A DNA stretch of 64,000 nt from Cryobacterium luteum (lineage in GTDB: Bacteria > Actinomycetota > Actinomycetes > Actinomycetales > Microbacteriaceae), in contig NZ_FOCN01000002.1 in NCBI RefSeq assembly GCF_900110125.1, positions 372,001-436,000 on the forward strand. The letters are read 5' to 3'. The notes under the pieces are model-generated. The model saw nothing but the letters and a program-made list of their open reading frames with translations, ran no database searches and was not told where the DNA came from. A program made the translations under genes and the position numbers. Positions 9,495 through 17,244 of the stretch are shown piece by piece (the stretch's first letter is position 1; each line of letters starts with the position of its first letter).

Positions 9495-11389
9495 CGAACG
9501 AACCGGAGTTTCATGTCGTCGAGCCCCGCTGTGCCGAGCAGTCGGACGGTCATCTGTTTAGCCCCGGCGCGCAGCGCCTCCCGCGTGATCCTGATCGGCA
9601 CCGAAATCAGGCGGTCGATGAGCATCCGGCGGTGTGCTGGCACGGTGAGCGCGTTGAGCTGAGGCCCGAATAGCCGGGCGTATGGCAACGGAGAGACGAG
9701 CCGACCGCGCACCCGATTGCTGACGTTTGAGCCGTGCACCACCTGGAGCCAGGCTGGTGCGCCATCGATTTCAATGACGGGCATGGACTCGCCCAAGCGG
9801 TTGTGCCAGGCAGCCCAGCAGGAAACGGGGTCGTCCCAGCTTTCCCGCACGGAGCAGAACGCATTGCGTGCGTCCCGCCGCAGGTAGAGAGCGTTCCGAC
9901 TCGCTATCAGGCCACTCGTGAGGTAGACGGCGGTACGGTGCGGGGGGACATTCGCTTGCTGCAGTCGGTCCACGAAATCTGTAGCGAGGCCATCGTCATT
10001 GTCGAGGTTGGTGGTGATGAGCACCTCGCGCTCTCGACCCACGATGGTGCGAATATCGGCGAGGAGTTCCGAGCGGCTGACCGAGGAACGATACACAGCC
10101 TGAAAAATGCCGTCCGCCTTAAGTGCCGTCACCCGTTGCCGAAGCCAGGCGGGACTCTCAGGATCGAAATAAATGATCCAGGTGAAGTTCTGGTTGGTCT
10201 GGGAGCGAACGGAGGGAACACAGTAACGCTCGAACAGGATGATCCGCTCGGCCAGCCAGCCGTCCTTCGCCCGAATGACCTGTTCCGGTCCTGCGGACGG
10301 CAGATTGAACCGGGTCAACAGCACGTGCTCGATGCTTGATGCGGCGGTCGGGCCGACAGTCACGGCGCCGGACAAGGTTGCGTGCGGCAGGGCCGGCCAA
10401 CGGCTGCGACGAGCCAGCACGGCGGCCGAATGGCGTTGGGCGGGTTGGTTCAGCCGCAGGCAGGCATGCAGCATGACCGCAGCACGCATCCCGGCGGCGT
10501 GCGCCCGCGTTCCCCAGACCTGCGCGTAACGCACCCGGTTGACCGCCATCAGCGCCGTCTGAGCGTCTGATCCACCCGATCCGCCCTGCCGGTGGCCAAT
10601 GATGGCCGTTGGTTCGAACCAGACGACAGCCCCAGCGTGGCGGGCACGTCGAAAGTAGTCTGTTTCCTCCGAGTACAGAAAATAGCGTTCGTCCCAGTCC
10701 CCGAGGCGTTCAACCAGGCTGCCAGCAATGAGAAGTGCGGCACCGGTCGCCCAGTCCACGGGGCGAGGACGCCGATAGTGTGACTCCGTGCGGTCGATCT
10801 CCGACAACCAGCCGGGTCGACGACCGAACCGATTGCCGAACACGGCATCACCGAAAGTGCGCAAAATGGACGGTTCGCGGCGGAGCGAAGTCTGACGCAC
10901 GCCGGCTAAGTCTTGCAGGAGCGGAACCACAATCCCCGCCCCGGTTTGGACCATACGGGTGTGCAGGGCGGCGATGGCGCCGGGCATCACCTCGACATCA
11001 GGGTTGAGGATCAGGACGGTACGTGTCGTGCCGATGTCGCGCAGGGCGATGTTGATCCCGGCGGCATAACCGAGATTGCCGCCGCTGTGCAACACGCGAA
11101 CCTCCGGATGGGCAGCGAGTTTAAGCACGGTATCGTCGCTGGAGCCGTTGTCGACGATGACGACTCGCAGTCGCAGATTCGGCGCCCCAGCCTGCACGCT
11201 CTGCAGCAGGGCATTAATATCCGCTTCATTGTTGTAGGTGACGATGACGATATCGACGTCGGCACCCTCCGCGTGACCGGGACCGGTAGTCGTGCTCAAT
11301 ACCGCTCCCCGTTCAGTCGGGCGCTCGTGCATGGCGTCTGGGGCGAGTTCACGTGGTTTTCCTTGCCGGTTGAGTGATCGTCGAATCAA
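9482..11389 (-). CDS. two-domain glycosyltransferase: GT2 (rhamnosyltransferase-like) fused to putative rhamnosyl transferase domain
   Basis: A 635-residue fusion. Residues about 45-290 are a GT2 domain: VDIVIVTYNNEADINALLQS, RVVIVDNGSSDDT, GNLGYAAGINIAL, the metal site LNPDVEV and the WbbL-type acceptor region YFLYSEETDYFRRARHAGA. Residues about 370-630 match a separate family of putative rhamnosyl transferases: RFNLPS, ERYCVPSVRSQTNQNFTWIIYFDPESPAWLR (read here as overlapping short motifs), TTNLDNDDGLATDFV and the terminal KLRFVRWVR. Each half is normally a stand-alone enzyme, so this protein may add two residues in succession. The start codon is TTG at 11389; an ATG at 11332 (MHERPTERG) is the alternative. 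It overlaps the Wzz-like gene downstream. Confidence 0.8.
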   Translation of the reverse strand: MIRRSLNRQGKPRELAPDAMHERPTERGAVLSTTTGPGHAEGADVDIVIVTYNNEADINALLQSVQAGAPNLRLRVVIVDNGSSDDTVLKLAAHPEVRVLHSGGNLGYAAGINIALRDIGTTRTVLILNPDVEVMPGAIAALHTRMVQTGAGIVVPLLQDLAGVRQTSLRREPSILRTFGDAVFGNRFGRRPGWLSEIDRTESHYRRPRPVDWATGAALLIAGSLVERLGDWDERYFLYSEETDYFRRARHAGAVVWFEPTAIIGHRQGGSGGSDAQTALMAVNRVRYAQVWGTRAHAAGMRAAVMLHACLRLNQPAQRHSAAVLARRSRWPALPHATLSGAVTVGPTAASSIEHVLLTRFNLPSAGPEQVIRAKDGWLAERIILFERYCVPSVRSQTNQNFTWIIYFDPESPAWLRQRVTALKADGIFQAVYRSSVSRSELLADIRTIVGREREVLITTNLDNDDGLATDFVDRLQQANVPPHRTAVYLTSGLIASRNALYLRRDARNAFCSVRESWDDPVSCWAAWHNRLGESMPVIEIDGAPAWLQVVHGSNVSNRVRGRLVSPLPYARLFGPQLNALTVPAHRRMLIDRLISVPIRITREALRAGAKQMTVRLLGTAGLDDMKLRFVRWVR

Positions 11390-11427
11390 TTCCGCTGACA
11401 GGGGTCGGCAGAAGGAATCCTTGAGTG

Positions 11428-13212
11428 TTACTCATCTGGTACGACGACGAGGCTAGCGCGCGCTGAGGGTATCCGGGACGCCCCCGAACGGGGCGGGATC
11501 AGCGCTGAAGCGCCGTGTTGAACTCCGGCACGACTGGAAAAGTCCCGCTCCCACTGCGGGTGAGCGCTTCTAGCGGCAAAAAGGGATTTCACGCGCGCGG
11601 TCAGTGTGAGGGCCGCGTACCAGCAGGCATCCGCTGCGTCGGAGGGCCGCCGTGCCGAGAGCAAGGCCGCCTCCATCCGCTTTCGCGATGACGCCGCGGC
11701 GCCCAGCTCTACGACACCGCGACGTTGCCTGGTGAGCACCGCCAAGAGCCCGGCCGTGTGGCGGGGCGTTCGCACCAGGGTTGGGACCGTCGGCAGCGCT
11801 CTCTTTTCCGCGCTGCTGAACACGCCATCGACGAAGGCGTCGTCGGCCGTCACTTCGGGGAATCGGCCGAAACGGCTGTGGCCGGCAGCGTTGAGCCCGA
11901 AGGCTCCGGCTCCCCACAGCGCGTCGTCGGGATTCGGAATGCGCCGGCGAGCCCGATAGTAGCTGCGCACCGGGAGGGAGGCCCCGGTGGTGTCGTAGGT
12001 GAAAGCGGGGCGCGCGGCCAGAATCGAACCCGACCGCAGTGCCTTGAACACTTCGAGAACTGCGGCGGGAGCGATCTCGATGTCAGCATCGAGATAGAGG
12101 CGGGGCCATGCGTGCGCCAGTTCATCGCCGACATTCATGGCACGCGGTTTCGAAGCAGTGTCGATCTCCTGCACGGTGACTCCGGCGAAACGACGGGCCT
12201 GCGCTGCCGTCGAGTCGGTGCATCCGTTACACACGACGATGACCTCGACGAGGCCTTCAGCCGCCAGATGGGCAATCGAGCCCAAGGTGCGTTCGATGAC
12301 GTCAGCCTCGTTGTGAGCCGGGATGATGATGGTGCCGCACGGACTGCCCGTGTCAATATCGAGAGGGGATAGTGCGATGAGGGCTTGAGGTTGTCGTCGT
12401 TCAGCCTCGCAAAATGCGGCCTCGGCCCGGCTGGTGCGCCGCACCAGGAGGTACGCGGCAGGGCCATCGACGAGATAGCGTGACGCCAGCCGGGTGGGTT
12501 CAAGTGCCAGGCGCCACGCCCATTCCAAACCACATTCTGTGATCCAGGGCGGAGCGCGGCGTATACTTCCGGCCAGAAAATCGACCACCGCACCGAACGC
12601 CAGCAGCACGGTCGCTCCCGTCTGCACCCCGTGTTGGGCGATCCACAATTCCTGCCGTGGCTTTCCGAGCCCGACGACCAGCAAGTCGACCTCGGCGCTC
12701 CTGATCTCTGCCGCGAGGGCTGTCGAGCGCACCGGATCAGATACGACCTCGCGACTCGGTGCCCAGTAACCGACCACGCGCAACGTTGGCTGTGAGAGCA
12801 CGAACTCGGACCGCAAACGTTGATGGGTATCTTCCGAGCCGCCGAGGAAGCCCACGCGAATGCCCAGGCGCTCTGCTCGCTTCAGAATGGGCCCGATCAG
12901 GTCGCTGCCGGCGAGCCGCGGCCAGGCACGGCCGGTCAAGCGTCGCGCGTGGGCGGCCAGCGGGGCTCCGTCGATCAGCTTGAGCCATTCGACTGGCCCA
13001 GAGTCGTTGCCCAGCGGAACCCGGTGCAGGATGCCGGCCAGGTCTGCCCCGGTTCCGAAATGGTGCACGTGATCGAGGTTCACCGAGGCCACCGCGAGCG
13101 GGGCATCCCCCCGGTTGCTGAGGCGATGTGAGATGCGTTCCAGCGCATCCCCCATTTCCAGCAGGTCGACCACCGACCCGCCCAGCACGATTCGAGATTT
13201 ATTGACGGTCAT
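11428..13212 (-). CDS. WecG/TagA/CpsF (GT26) glycosyltransferase fused to GT2 glycosyltransferase
   Basis: A 594-residue fusion. Residues about 10-270 are a WecG/TagA/CpsF domain: LAVASVNLDHVHHF, the conserved acceptor segment with DGAPLAAHARRLTG, GSDLIGPILKRAERLGIRVGFLGG, and VGLGKPRQELWIAQH with the FLAGSIRRAPPWI tail. Residues about 295-560 are a GT2 domain: GTIIIPAHNEADVIERTLGS, VIVVCNGCTDSTA, LYLDADIEI (metal site) and EVTADDAFVDGVF. GT26 enzymes transfer HexNAc or HexNAcA to a lipid-linked sugar, so this protein may carry out an early step plus one extension. The ATG at 13212 has GGAG six bases upstream; an upstream in-frame start at 13248 lacks this. Confidence 0.85.
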   Translation of the reverse strand: MTVNKSRIVLGGSVVDLLEMGDALERISHRLSNRGDAPLAVASVNLDHVHHFGTGADLAGILHRVPLGNDSGPVEWLKLIDGAPLAAHARRLTGRAWPRLAGSDLIGPILKRAERLGIRVGFLGGSEDTHQRLRSEFVLSQPTLRVVGYWAPSREVVSDPVRSTALAAEIRSAEVDLLVVGLGKPRQELWIAQHGVQTGATVLLAFGAVVDFLAGSIRRAPPWITECGLEWAWRLALEPTRLASRYLVDGPAAYLLVRRTSRAEAAFCEAERRQPQALIALSPLDIDTGSPCGTIIIPAHNEADVIERTLGSIAHLAAEGLVEVIVVCNGCTDSTAAQARRFAGVTVQEIDTASKPRAMNVGDELAHAWPRLYLDADIEIAPAAVLEVFKALRSGSILAARPAFTYDTTGASLPVRSYYRARRRIPNPDDALWGAGAFGLNAAGHSRFGRFPEVTADDAFVDGVFSSAEKRALPTVPTLVRTPRHTAGLLAVLTRQRRGVVELGAAASSRKRMEAALLSARRPSDAADACWYAALTLTARVKSLFAARSAHPQWERDFSSRAGVQHGASALIPPRSGASRIPSARASLVVVPDE

Positions 13213-13269
13213 CTGTAGCTCCAAAGGGGTCTGGCGCGCGGTGCGCACGGGGAGGGACGGATGCCCAGG

Positions 13270-13893
13270 TCAGGTCGCGGCCGCTTCCGAGAGCGTGCCT
13301 TCGTGTTCGAGATACCGGTCACCCGTGATCGGACAAACGAACCGGCCCTCGCCGTCGTCGGTGAGCGGAGTACCGTTGCGCCCCACCCAGCCGATGCGCC
13401 GGGCGGGCACGCCGGCGACCAAAGCGAAATCGGGCACGTCGCGGGTCACGACAGCGCCGGCGGCGACCATCGCCCATCGACCGATGGTCACTGGAGCGAT
13501 GCAGACGGAGCGAGCACCGATCGAAGCACCCGTGCGCACCAGAACGCCGACGGGTTCCCAATCTTCGGCGGTCATCCGGGCTCCGTCGATGGTGACGGCC
13601 CGCGGAAATGTGTCATTGGTGAACACAGCGGCGGGGCCGACGAAGACCCCGTCGTGCAAACGTGCCGGCTCGTAGATCAGTGCGTAGTTTTGAATCTTGC
13701 AGTTGTTGCCGACAGTGACGCCGGGACCGATGTACGCACCCCGACCGAGAATGCACCCCTCGCCGAGAGCAGCGTGTTCGCGAACCTGCGCGAGATGCCA
13801 GATCACCGATCCGGCGCCGATGGCTGCCCGGTCGTCGACGTCTGCGGTGGGGGCGATGGTGACCGGTGGCAGGGCGGTTTCGCACTCAGTCAT
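13270..13893 (-). CDS. WlbB/FdtC-like sugar N-acetyltransferase (left-handed beta helix)
   Basis: A 207-residue hexapeptide-repeat acyltransferase. Rungs of the left-handed beta helix run from about residue 10 to 165 (ADVDDRAAIGAGSVIWHLAQV, GRGAYIGPGVTVGNNCKIQN, GVFVGPAAVFTND, AGAVVTRDVPDFALVAGVPA). The NYALIYEP and FTNDTFPR segments match enzymes that acetylate UDP- or dTDP-linked amino sugars, and the short C-terminal tail with WVGRNGTPL and CPITGDRYLEH is typical of this subgroup. It probably acetylates the amino sugar produced by the aminotransferase at 2179-3336. The start at 13893 (MTECETALPP) is chosen because homologous rungs begin soon after; the longer in-frame region to 13986 is basic and low-complexity. 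It lies 57 bp upstream of the WecG fusion. Confidence 0.82.
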   Translation of the reverse strand: MTECETALPPVTIAPTADVDDRAAIGAGSVIWHLAQVREHAALGEGCILGRGAYIGPGVTVGNNCKIQNYALIYEPARLHDGVFVGPAAVFTNDTFPRAVTIDGARMTAEDWEPVGVLVRTGASIGARSVCIAPVTIGRWAMVAAGAVVTRDVPDFALVAGVPARRIGWVGRNGTPLTDDGEGRFVCPITGDRYLEHEGTLSEAAAT

Positions 13894-14496
13894 CGAACCG
13901 GCACCCCGAGACAGGTGCGGAGACCGGGCACGCCGGGTGGTGGGGTCCCGTCGGTGAGCCGGTGGGTGTTCGAGGCCGGTGGGCACGACAAATTGGCGCC
14001 ATGGAGGAGTCCCTGCGGTTGGCGGAGCGAGAATCGCGGGTCACGCCAATGGAGCGGTCAACGGAGAAATCCCGCCGGGAACGTGCGGACCTGCAGCGAA
14101 CTTGAGAAGTCCTCAAGTGCCAGCGGATGCACCATATCGGTCGTCAGAGGCGTGTTGCAACAACTCGAACCGGGGGCTGGTCAGAGCCGCGCAGAGCCGT
14201 TAGGCTCCGATGACTTGCGCCTTGCTGATCGATCGGGCCGTCGAGGGCCCGATTGTGGCACGCGGGGAGTGCGGGTTACATCCGGTCAGGCGGCGTGCGC
14301 CGGGAGTGCATTGCGCGCCTACTACGGCGCCAGGTGAGATTGGCAAGGCATGGCAGAAGGGCAATCAATGGCGCCAGCGAAACGCCGACGGTGGGCAGCG
14401 TTCGGCCCACTGAGCCGGGTGCGGTCCGTGATTGGCAAATTTCAGGGCCGCCGGGGCGTCCGACCCGGGCCCGGAGCCGACGCTGGACGGATAGTG
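13894..14496. other. 603-bp intergenic region upstream of the leftward polysaccharide operon
   Basis: I find no convincing gene here. Reading frames on both strands are arginine- and serine-rich shadows. The region should hold the promoter of the acetyltransferase gene and its operon. Two small dyads stand out: 7-bp arms at 14,100-14,118 and a hairpin with 7-bp arms TCGGGCC/GGCCCGA at 14,233-14,252. The length is unusual for this compact window. Confidence 0.5.
14100..14118. promoter_or_regulatory. short inverted repeat, possible operator
   Basis: Perfect 7-bp arms ACTTGAG and CTCAAGT are separated by five bases (AAGTC). It lies about 210 bp upstream of the acetyltransferase start at 13,893, in the only large gap of the polysaccharide locus. 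The geometry suits a dimeric regulator. This is inference from symmetry alone. Confidence 0.3.
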
Positions 14497-15039
14497 CTAC
14501 GGCTGGGTGAGGGCGGCGCGGTGCAGCTCGGTGTGCTCGAGGTAGTTCTCGGCGTTGTGCCGGATGCTGGCGATCTCGTCGTCGGTCAGCGGACGTCGAA
14601 CTTTGGCGGGAACACCAGCCACGAGCGAGCCGGGCGGCACGACCGTTCCGCCGAGTACGACGGCTCCGGCAGCCACGAGCGATCCGGTGCCGATGACGGC
14701 TCCGTTCAGAATGGTTGCGGCCATGCCGACGAGCACGTTGTCTTCGATCGTGCAGCCGTGCAGCACGGCGCCGTGCCCGACCGAGACGCCGGTGCCGAGG
14801 GTGAGGGGAAAGTCGGTGTCGACGTGGCAGGAGACGTTGTCCTGCAGGTTGGAGCCGGCGCCGATGGTGATCGGCTCAAGCTCGGCGCGCAGCACGGAGT
14901 TGTACCAGACGCTGGCCCGGTCGGCGAGGGTGACGTTGCCCACGATCACCGCGCCGGGAGCAACGAACGCGGTCTCGGCGATGCTCGGAGCCGGCGTGTT
15001 CGGCAGGACGATGATTCGGGTGGCGCGCTCAGCAGTCAT
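14497..15039 (-). CDS. gamma-carbonic anhydrase family protein (YrdA/CaiE-like)
   Basis: A 180-residue left-handed beta-helix protein of the gamma-carbonic-anhydrase family. Diagnostic segments are VAPGAVIVGNVTLADRASVWYNSVLRAE, IGAGSNLQDNVSCHVD, the metal-binding histidines in GHGAVLHGC and CHVD, GMAATILNGAVIG and SLVAGVPAKVRRPL. Members bind zinc or iron; some hydrate CO2 while others have undefined acyltransferase-like roles. I chose the ATG at 15039 (MTAERATRIIV) because residues before it are low-complexity; this gives the usual family length of about 175-180. It is divergent from the aldose epimerase gene. Confidence 0.88.
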   Translation of the reverse strand: MTAERATRIIVLPNTPAPSIAETAFVAPGAVIVGNVTLADRASVWYNSVLRAELEPITIGAGSNLQDNVSCHVDTDFPLTLGTGVSVGHGAVLHGCTIEDNVLVGMAATILNGAVIGTGSLVAAGAVVLGGTVVPPGSLVAGVPAKVRRPLTDDEIASIRHNAENYLEHTELHRAALTQP

Positions 15040-15228
15040 ACGCGTCAGCCTAGCGTCGAGCGGATGCTGTCGCCCGGCTTGAGCCGGCCGCACGGTTTCG
15101 CACGGTCGCGCCCTCAATGCACGGCGCAGTGGTCTGCACCGCGGGCGTTCATGGATGCCCCAAGCGGTCGGAGTCGGTGCGCGCTGCCCCGGCCTGGCCA
15201 AGCCGTGACCCCGCAATACACTGGGCGG

Positions 15229-16188
15229 ATGCACGCACCCACCGGAACCCAACACGAACTGACCTTACAGACCCCGAGCGGCCCGGCCCGGGTGGTCGTG
15301 ACCGAGGTTGCAGCCGGCCTGCGAGTGTATTCCCTGAACGGCATAGATCTGGTGGAGACCTTCGATGAGCTCGTTCAACCGCCGATGGCGGCGGGAATCG
15401 TGCTTGTGCCCTGGCCCAATCGCATTCGCGACGGCCAATGGACCCAGAACGGCGTGACCCGGCAGCTCGCTCTGACCGAGCCGGGCAAACACAACGCCAG
15501 CCACGGGCTGCTGCGCTTCGCGCCCTACCGGGTGGTGTTCCGAACCAGCGACACGGTGACGCTCGCCGCGACCATTTTTCCGCAGTCCGGCTACCCCTTT
15601 CACCTCGAAACCGAGGTGACCTACGCCCTCACGGCCGCGGGGCTCGACGTCACACACCGGGTGCGCAATGTGGGAGCCGAGCCGGCGCCGGTGGCGGTGG
15701 GGGCGCATCCGTTTCTGAAAATCGGGGACGTGCCCACAAGCGACCTGGTGCTACGCGTGGATGCCGCGACCCACATCGACGTCGACGATCGGCTCAACCC
15801 CATTGGTGAGAGCCCGGTCGACGGGACCCGGTTCGACCTGCGCGCGGGAGTCAAGGTCGGCGACCTCGACCTCGACGACGGCTTCGGCGGTGTCGGCCCT
15901 GCCGGCGAGCACACCCTCACCGCCCCGGATGGCCGGTGCCTCACCCTCTGGGGTGACGAGACCATGCGCTACGTGCAGGTGTTCACTCCCCACATCTTTC
16001 CCCTCACGCAAAGCGCTGCGGAGCCCGTCAAGGGCCTCGCCATCGCGATCGAGCCGATGACGGCCCCGGCAAACGCCTTCAACTCCGGCGCCGGCCTGCA
16101 CTGGGTGCAACCGGGGGAGCAGTGGGCGGTGCGCTGGGGCATCCGTCACGCCGGTTTCGACCGGTCGGTCAGTTCACCGACCCGATGA
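15229..16188 (+). CDS. aldose 1-epimerase family protein
   Basis: A 319-residue cytoplasmic mutarotase-like enzyme that interconverts anomers of hexoses. The galactose-mutarotase fold is indicated by VLVPWPNRIRDGQW (substrate arginine), HNASHGLLRFAPY (catalytic His), VGAHPFLKIGD (second His), DLDLDDGFGG (Asp) and IAIEPMTAPANAFNSG (catalytic Glu). The ATG at 15229 gives the family's normal length; the frame stays open upstream to 14350 but that part is antisense to the carbonic-anhydrase gene. The stop overlaps the transporter that follows (ATGA). Confidence 0.9.
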   Translation: MHAPTGTQHELTLQTPSGPARVVVTEVAAGLRVYSLNGIDLVETFDELVQPPMAAGIVLVPWPNRIRDGQWTQNGVTRQLALTEPGKHNASHGLLRFAPYRVVFRTSDTVTLAATIFPQSGYPFHLETEVTYALTAAGLDVTHRVRNVGAEPAPVAVGAHPFLKIGDVPTSDLVLRVDAATHIDVDDRLNPIGESPVDGTRFDLRAGVKVGDLDLDDGFGGVGPAGEHTLTAPDGRCLTLWGDETMRYVQVFTPHIFPLTQSAAEPVKGLAIAIEPMTAPANAFNSGAGLHWVQPGEQWAVRWGIRHAGFDRSVSSPTR

Positions 16189-17108
16189 CGGGCATCCACA
16201 CCCGCCCGGCGCTGCTGCCGCAGGCCATCGGGCGCTACCGGGTCGACCTCGTGCTGCTGCTCGTGGCGGTGGTCTGGGGCGGCAGTTACCTCAGCGCGAA
16301 GGTGCTCACCGAGCAGGCGAGCGTGGTGGCCGTGCTCGCGCTGCGTTTTCTCGTCGCGGCGGTCGCCCTGCTGATGGTCTGGGTGGTGCGGCGCGAACGG
16401 CTGCCGTCACGGCGGGCCTTCGGGGTGGGCGTGCTGCTCGGGGTGACCCAGGCGAGCATTCTCTGGCTCGAGACGCAGGGCGTGGCGTTCACTTCGGCCA
16501 CGAACGCCGGGCTCATCATCAGCCTCACGATCATCATGACCCCGGTCCTCGAGTCGGTCGCCGCCCGGCGCTGGCTGCCGCGACCGTTCTTCATCGCCGC
16601 GGTGCTCGCGGTGGTCGGCGTGGCCCTGCTCGTCTCCGGCAACGGGTTCGCGCAGCCCAATGTGGGCGACCTGCTCATTCTCGCGGCGGCGCTCGTGCGC
16701 TCCGTGCACGTGACCATGATGGGCCACCTCATGCGCGGCCGCAGCGACAGCACCATCACGCTCACCCTGCTGCAGGCCTTGGTCGGGGCGGTCGTGTTCA
16801 CCGCGTTCGACGTGCCCGGCCTCGTTCAGGCCGTCACGACCTTCAACCTCGCCGCCTGGATCGGCGTGCTCTACCTCGGTCTGGCCTGCAGCGTGTTCGC
16901 ATTCCTGGCCCAGATGTGGGCCATCCGGCGCACCTCGGCGGCCAGGGCCAGCCTGCTCATGGGCACCGAACCCATCTGGGCGGTGCTCGTGGGGGTGTCG
17001 CTCGGCAGTGAGACGCTTGGCCTCATCGGCGCCGCCGGGGCAGTGCTCATCATTTTCGGAACCTTGTGGGGCCAGCGCATCGAGGCGAGCCACCGGCTGG
17101 GCGGGTAG
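16185..17108 (+). CDS. EamA/DMT-superfamily transporter
   Basis: A 307-residue membrane protein with about ten transmembrane helices arranged as two EamA repeats; the first begins VDLVLLLVAVVWGGSYLSAKVL and the second at about residue 165 (DLLILAAALVRSVHVTMMG). Family features include the WGGSY motif in helix 1 and the terminal repeat TSAARASLLMGTEPIWAVLVG. Members export or exchange amino acids, nucleotides sugars or other metabolites; the substrate here is unknown. The ATG at 16185 overlaps the epimerase stop, making it translationally coupled; an upstream frame start at 16122 lies inside that gene. Confidence 0.88.
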   Translation: MTGIHTRPALLPQAIGRYRVDLVLLLVAVVWGGSYLSAKVLTEQASVVAVLALRFLVAAVALLMVWVVRRERLPSRRAFGVGVLLGVTQASILWLETQGVAFTSATNAGLIISLTIIMTPVLESVAARRWLPRPFFIAAVLAVVGVALLVSGNGFAQPNVGDLLILAAALVRSVHVTMMGHLMRGRSDSTITLTLLQALVGAVVFTAFDVPGLVQAVTTFNLAAWIGVLYLGLACSVFAFLAQMWAIRRTSAARASLLMGTEPIWAVLVGVSLGSETLGLIGAAGAVLIIFGTLWGQRIEASHRLGG

Positions 17109-17133
17109 GCATCCGTTTCGACCCGCCGCGCGC

Positions 17134-17194
17134 GCCGAGCCGTGAGTTTCGAGGCGTTGAATCGTTCAAATCACCCTGAGACCCACGGCTCGGC
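17134..17194. repeat. 61-bp intergenic inverted repeat, copy A
   Basis: The element has 17-bp arms (GCCGAGCCGTGAGTTTC on the left, 15 of 17 paired on the right) around a 27-base centre that itself contains the dyad TTGAA-TCG-TTCAA. A further arm-like piece follows at 17,199-17,212. The same architecture with the same 27-base centre length occurs at 28,533-28,593. It lies between the convergent EamA and APC permease genes, so it could act as a bidirectional terminator, but there is no T tract. Confidence 0.8.
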
Positions 17195-17244
17195 GACCAA
17201 AACTCACAGCTCGGGACGCACGGCTCGCGAAGCGGATGCCCGCT

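Noticed and set aside
13261..14337. 358-codon open frame on the plus strand
   Set aside because: Antisense to the acetyltransferase gene and spilling into the gap; no recognisable motif.
14350..15228. N-terminal extension of the aldose epimerase frame
   Set aside because: The frame is open but the region is antisense to the carbonic-anhydrase gene, and the family's N-terminus fits the ATG at 15,229.
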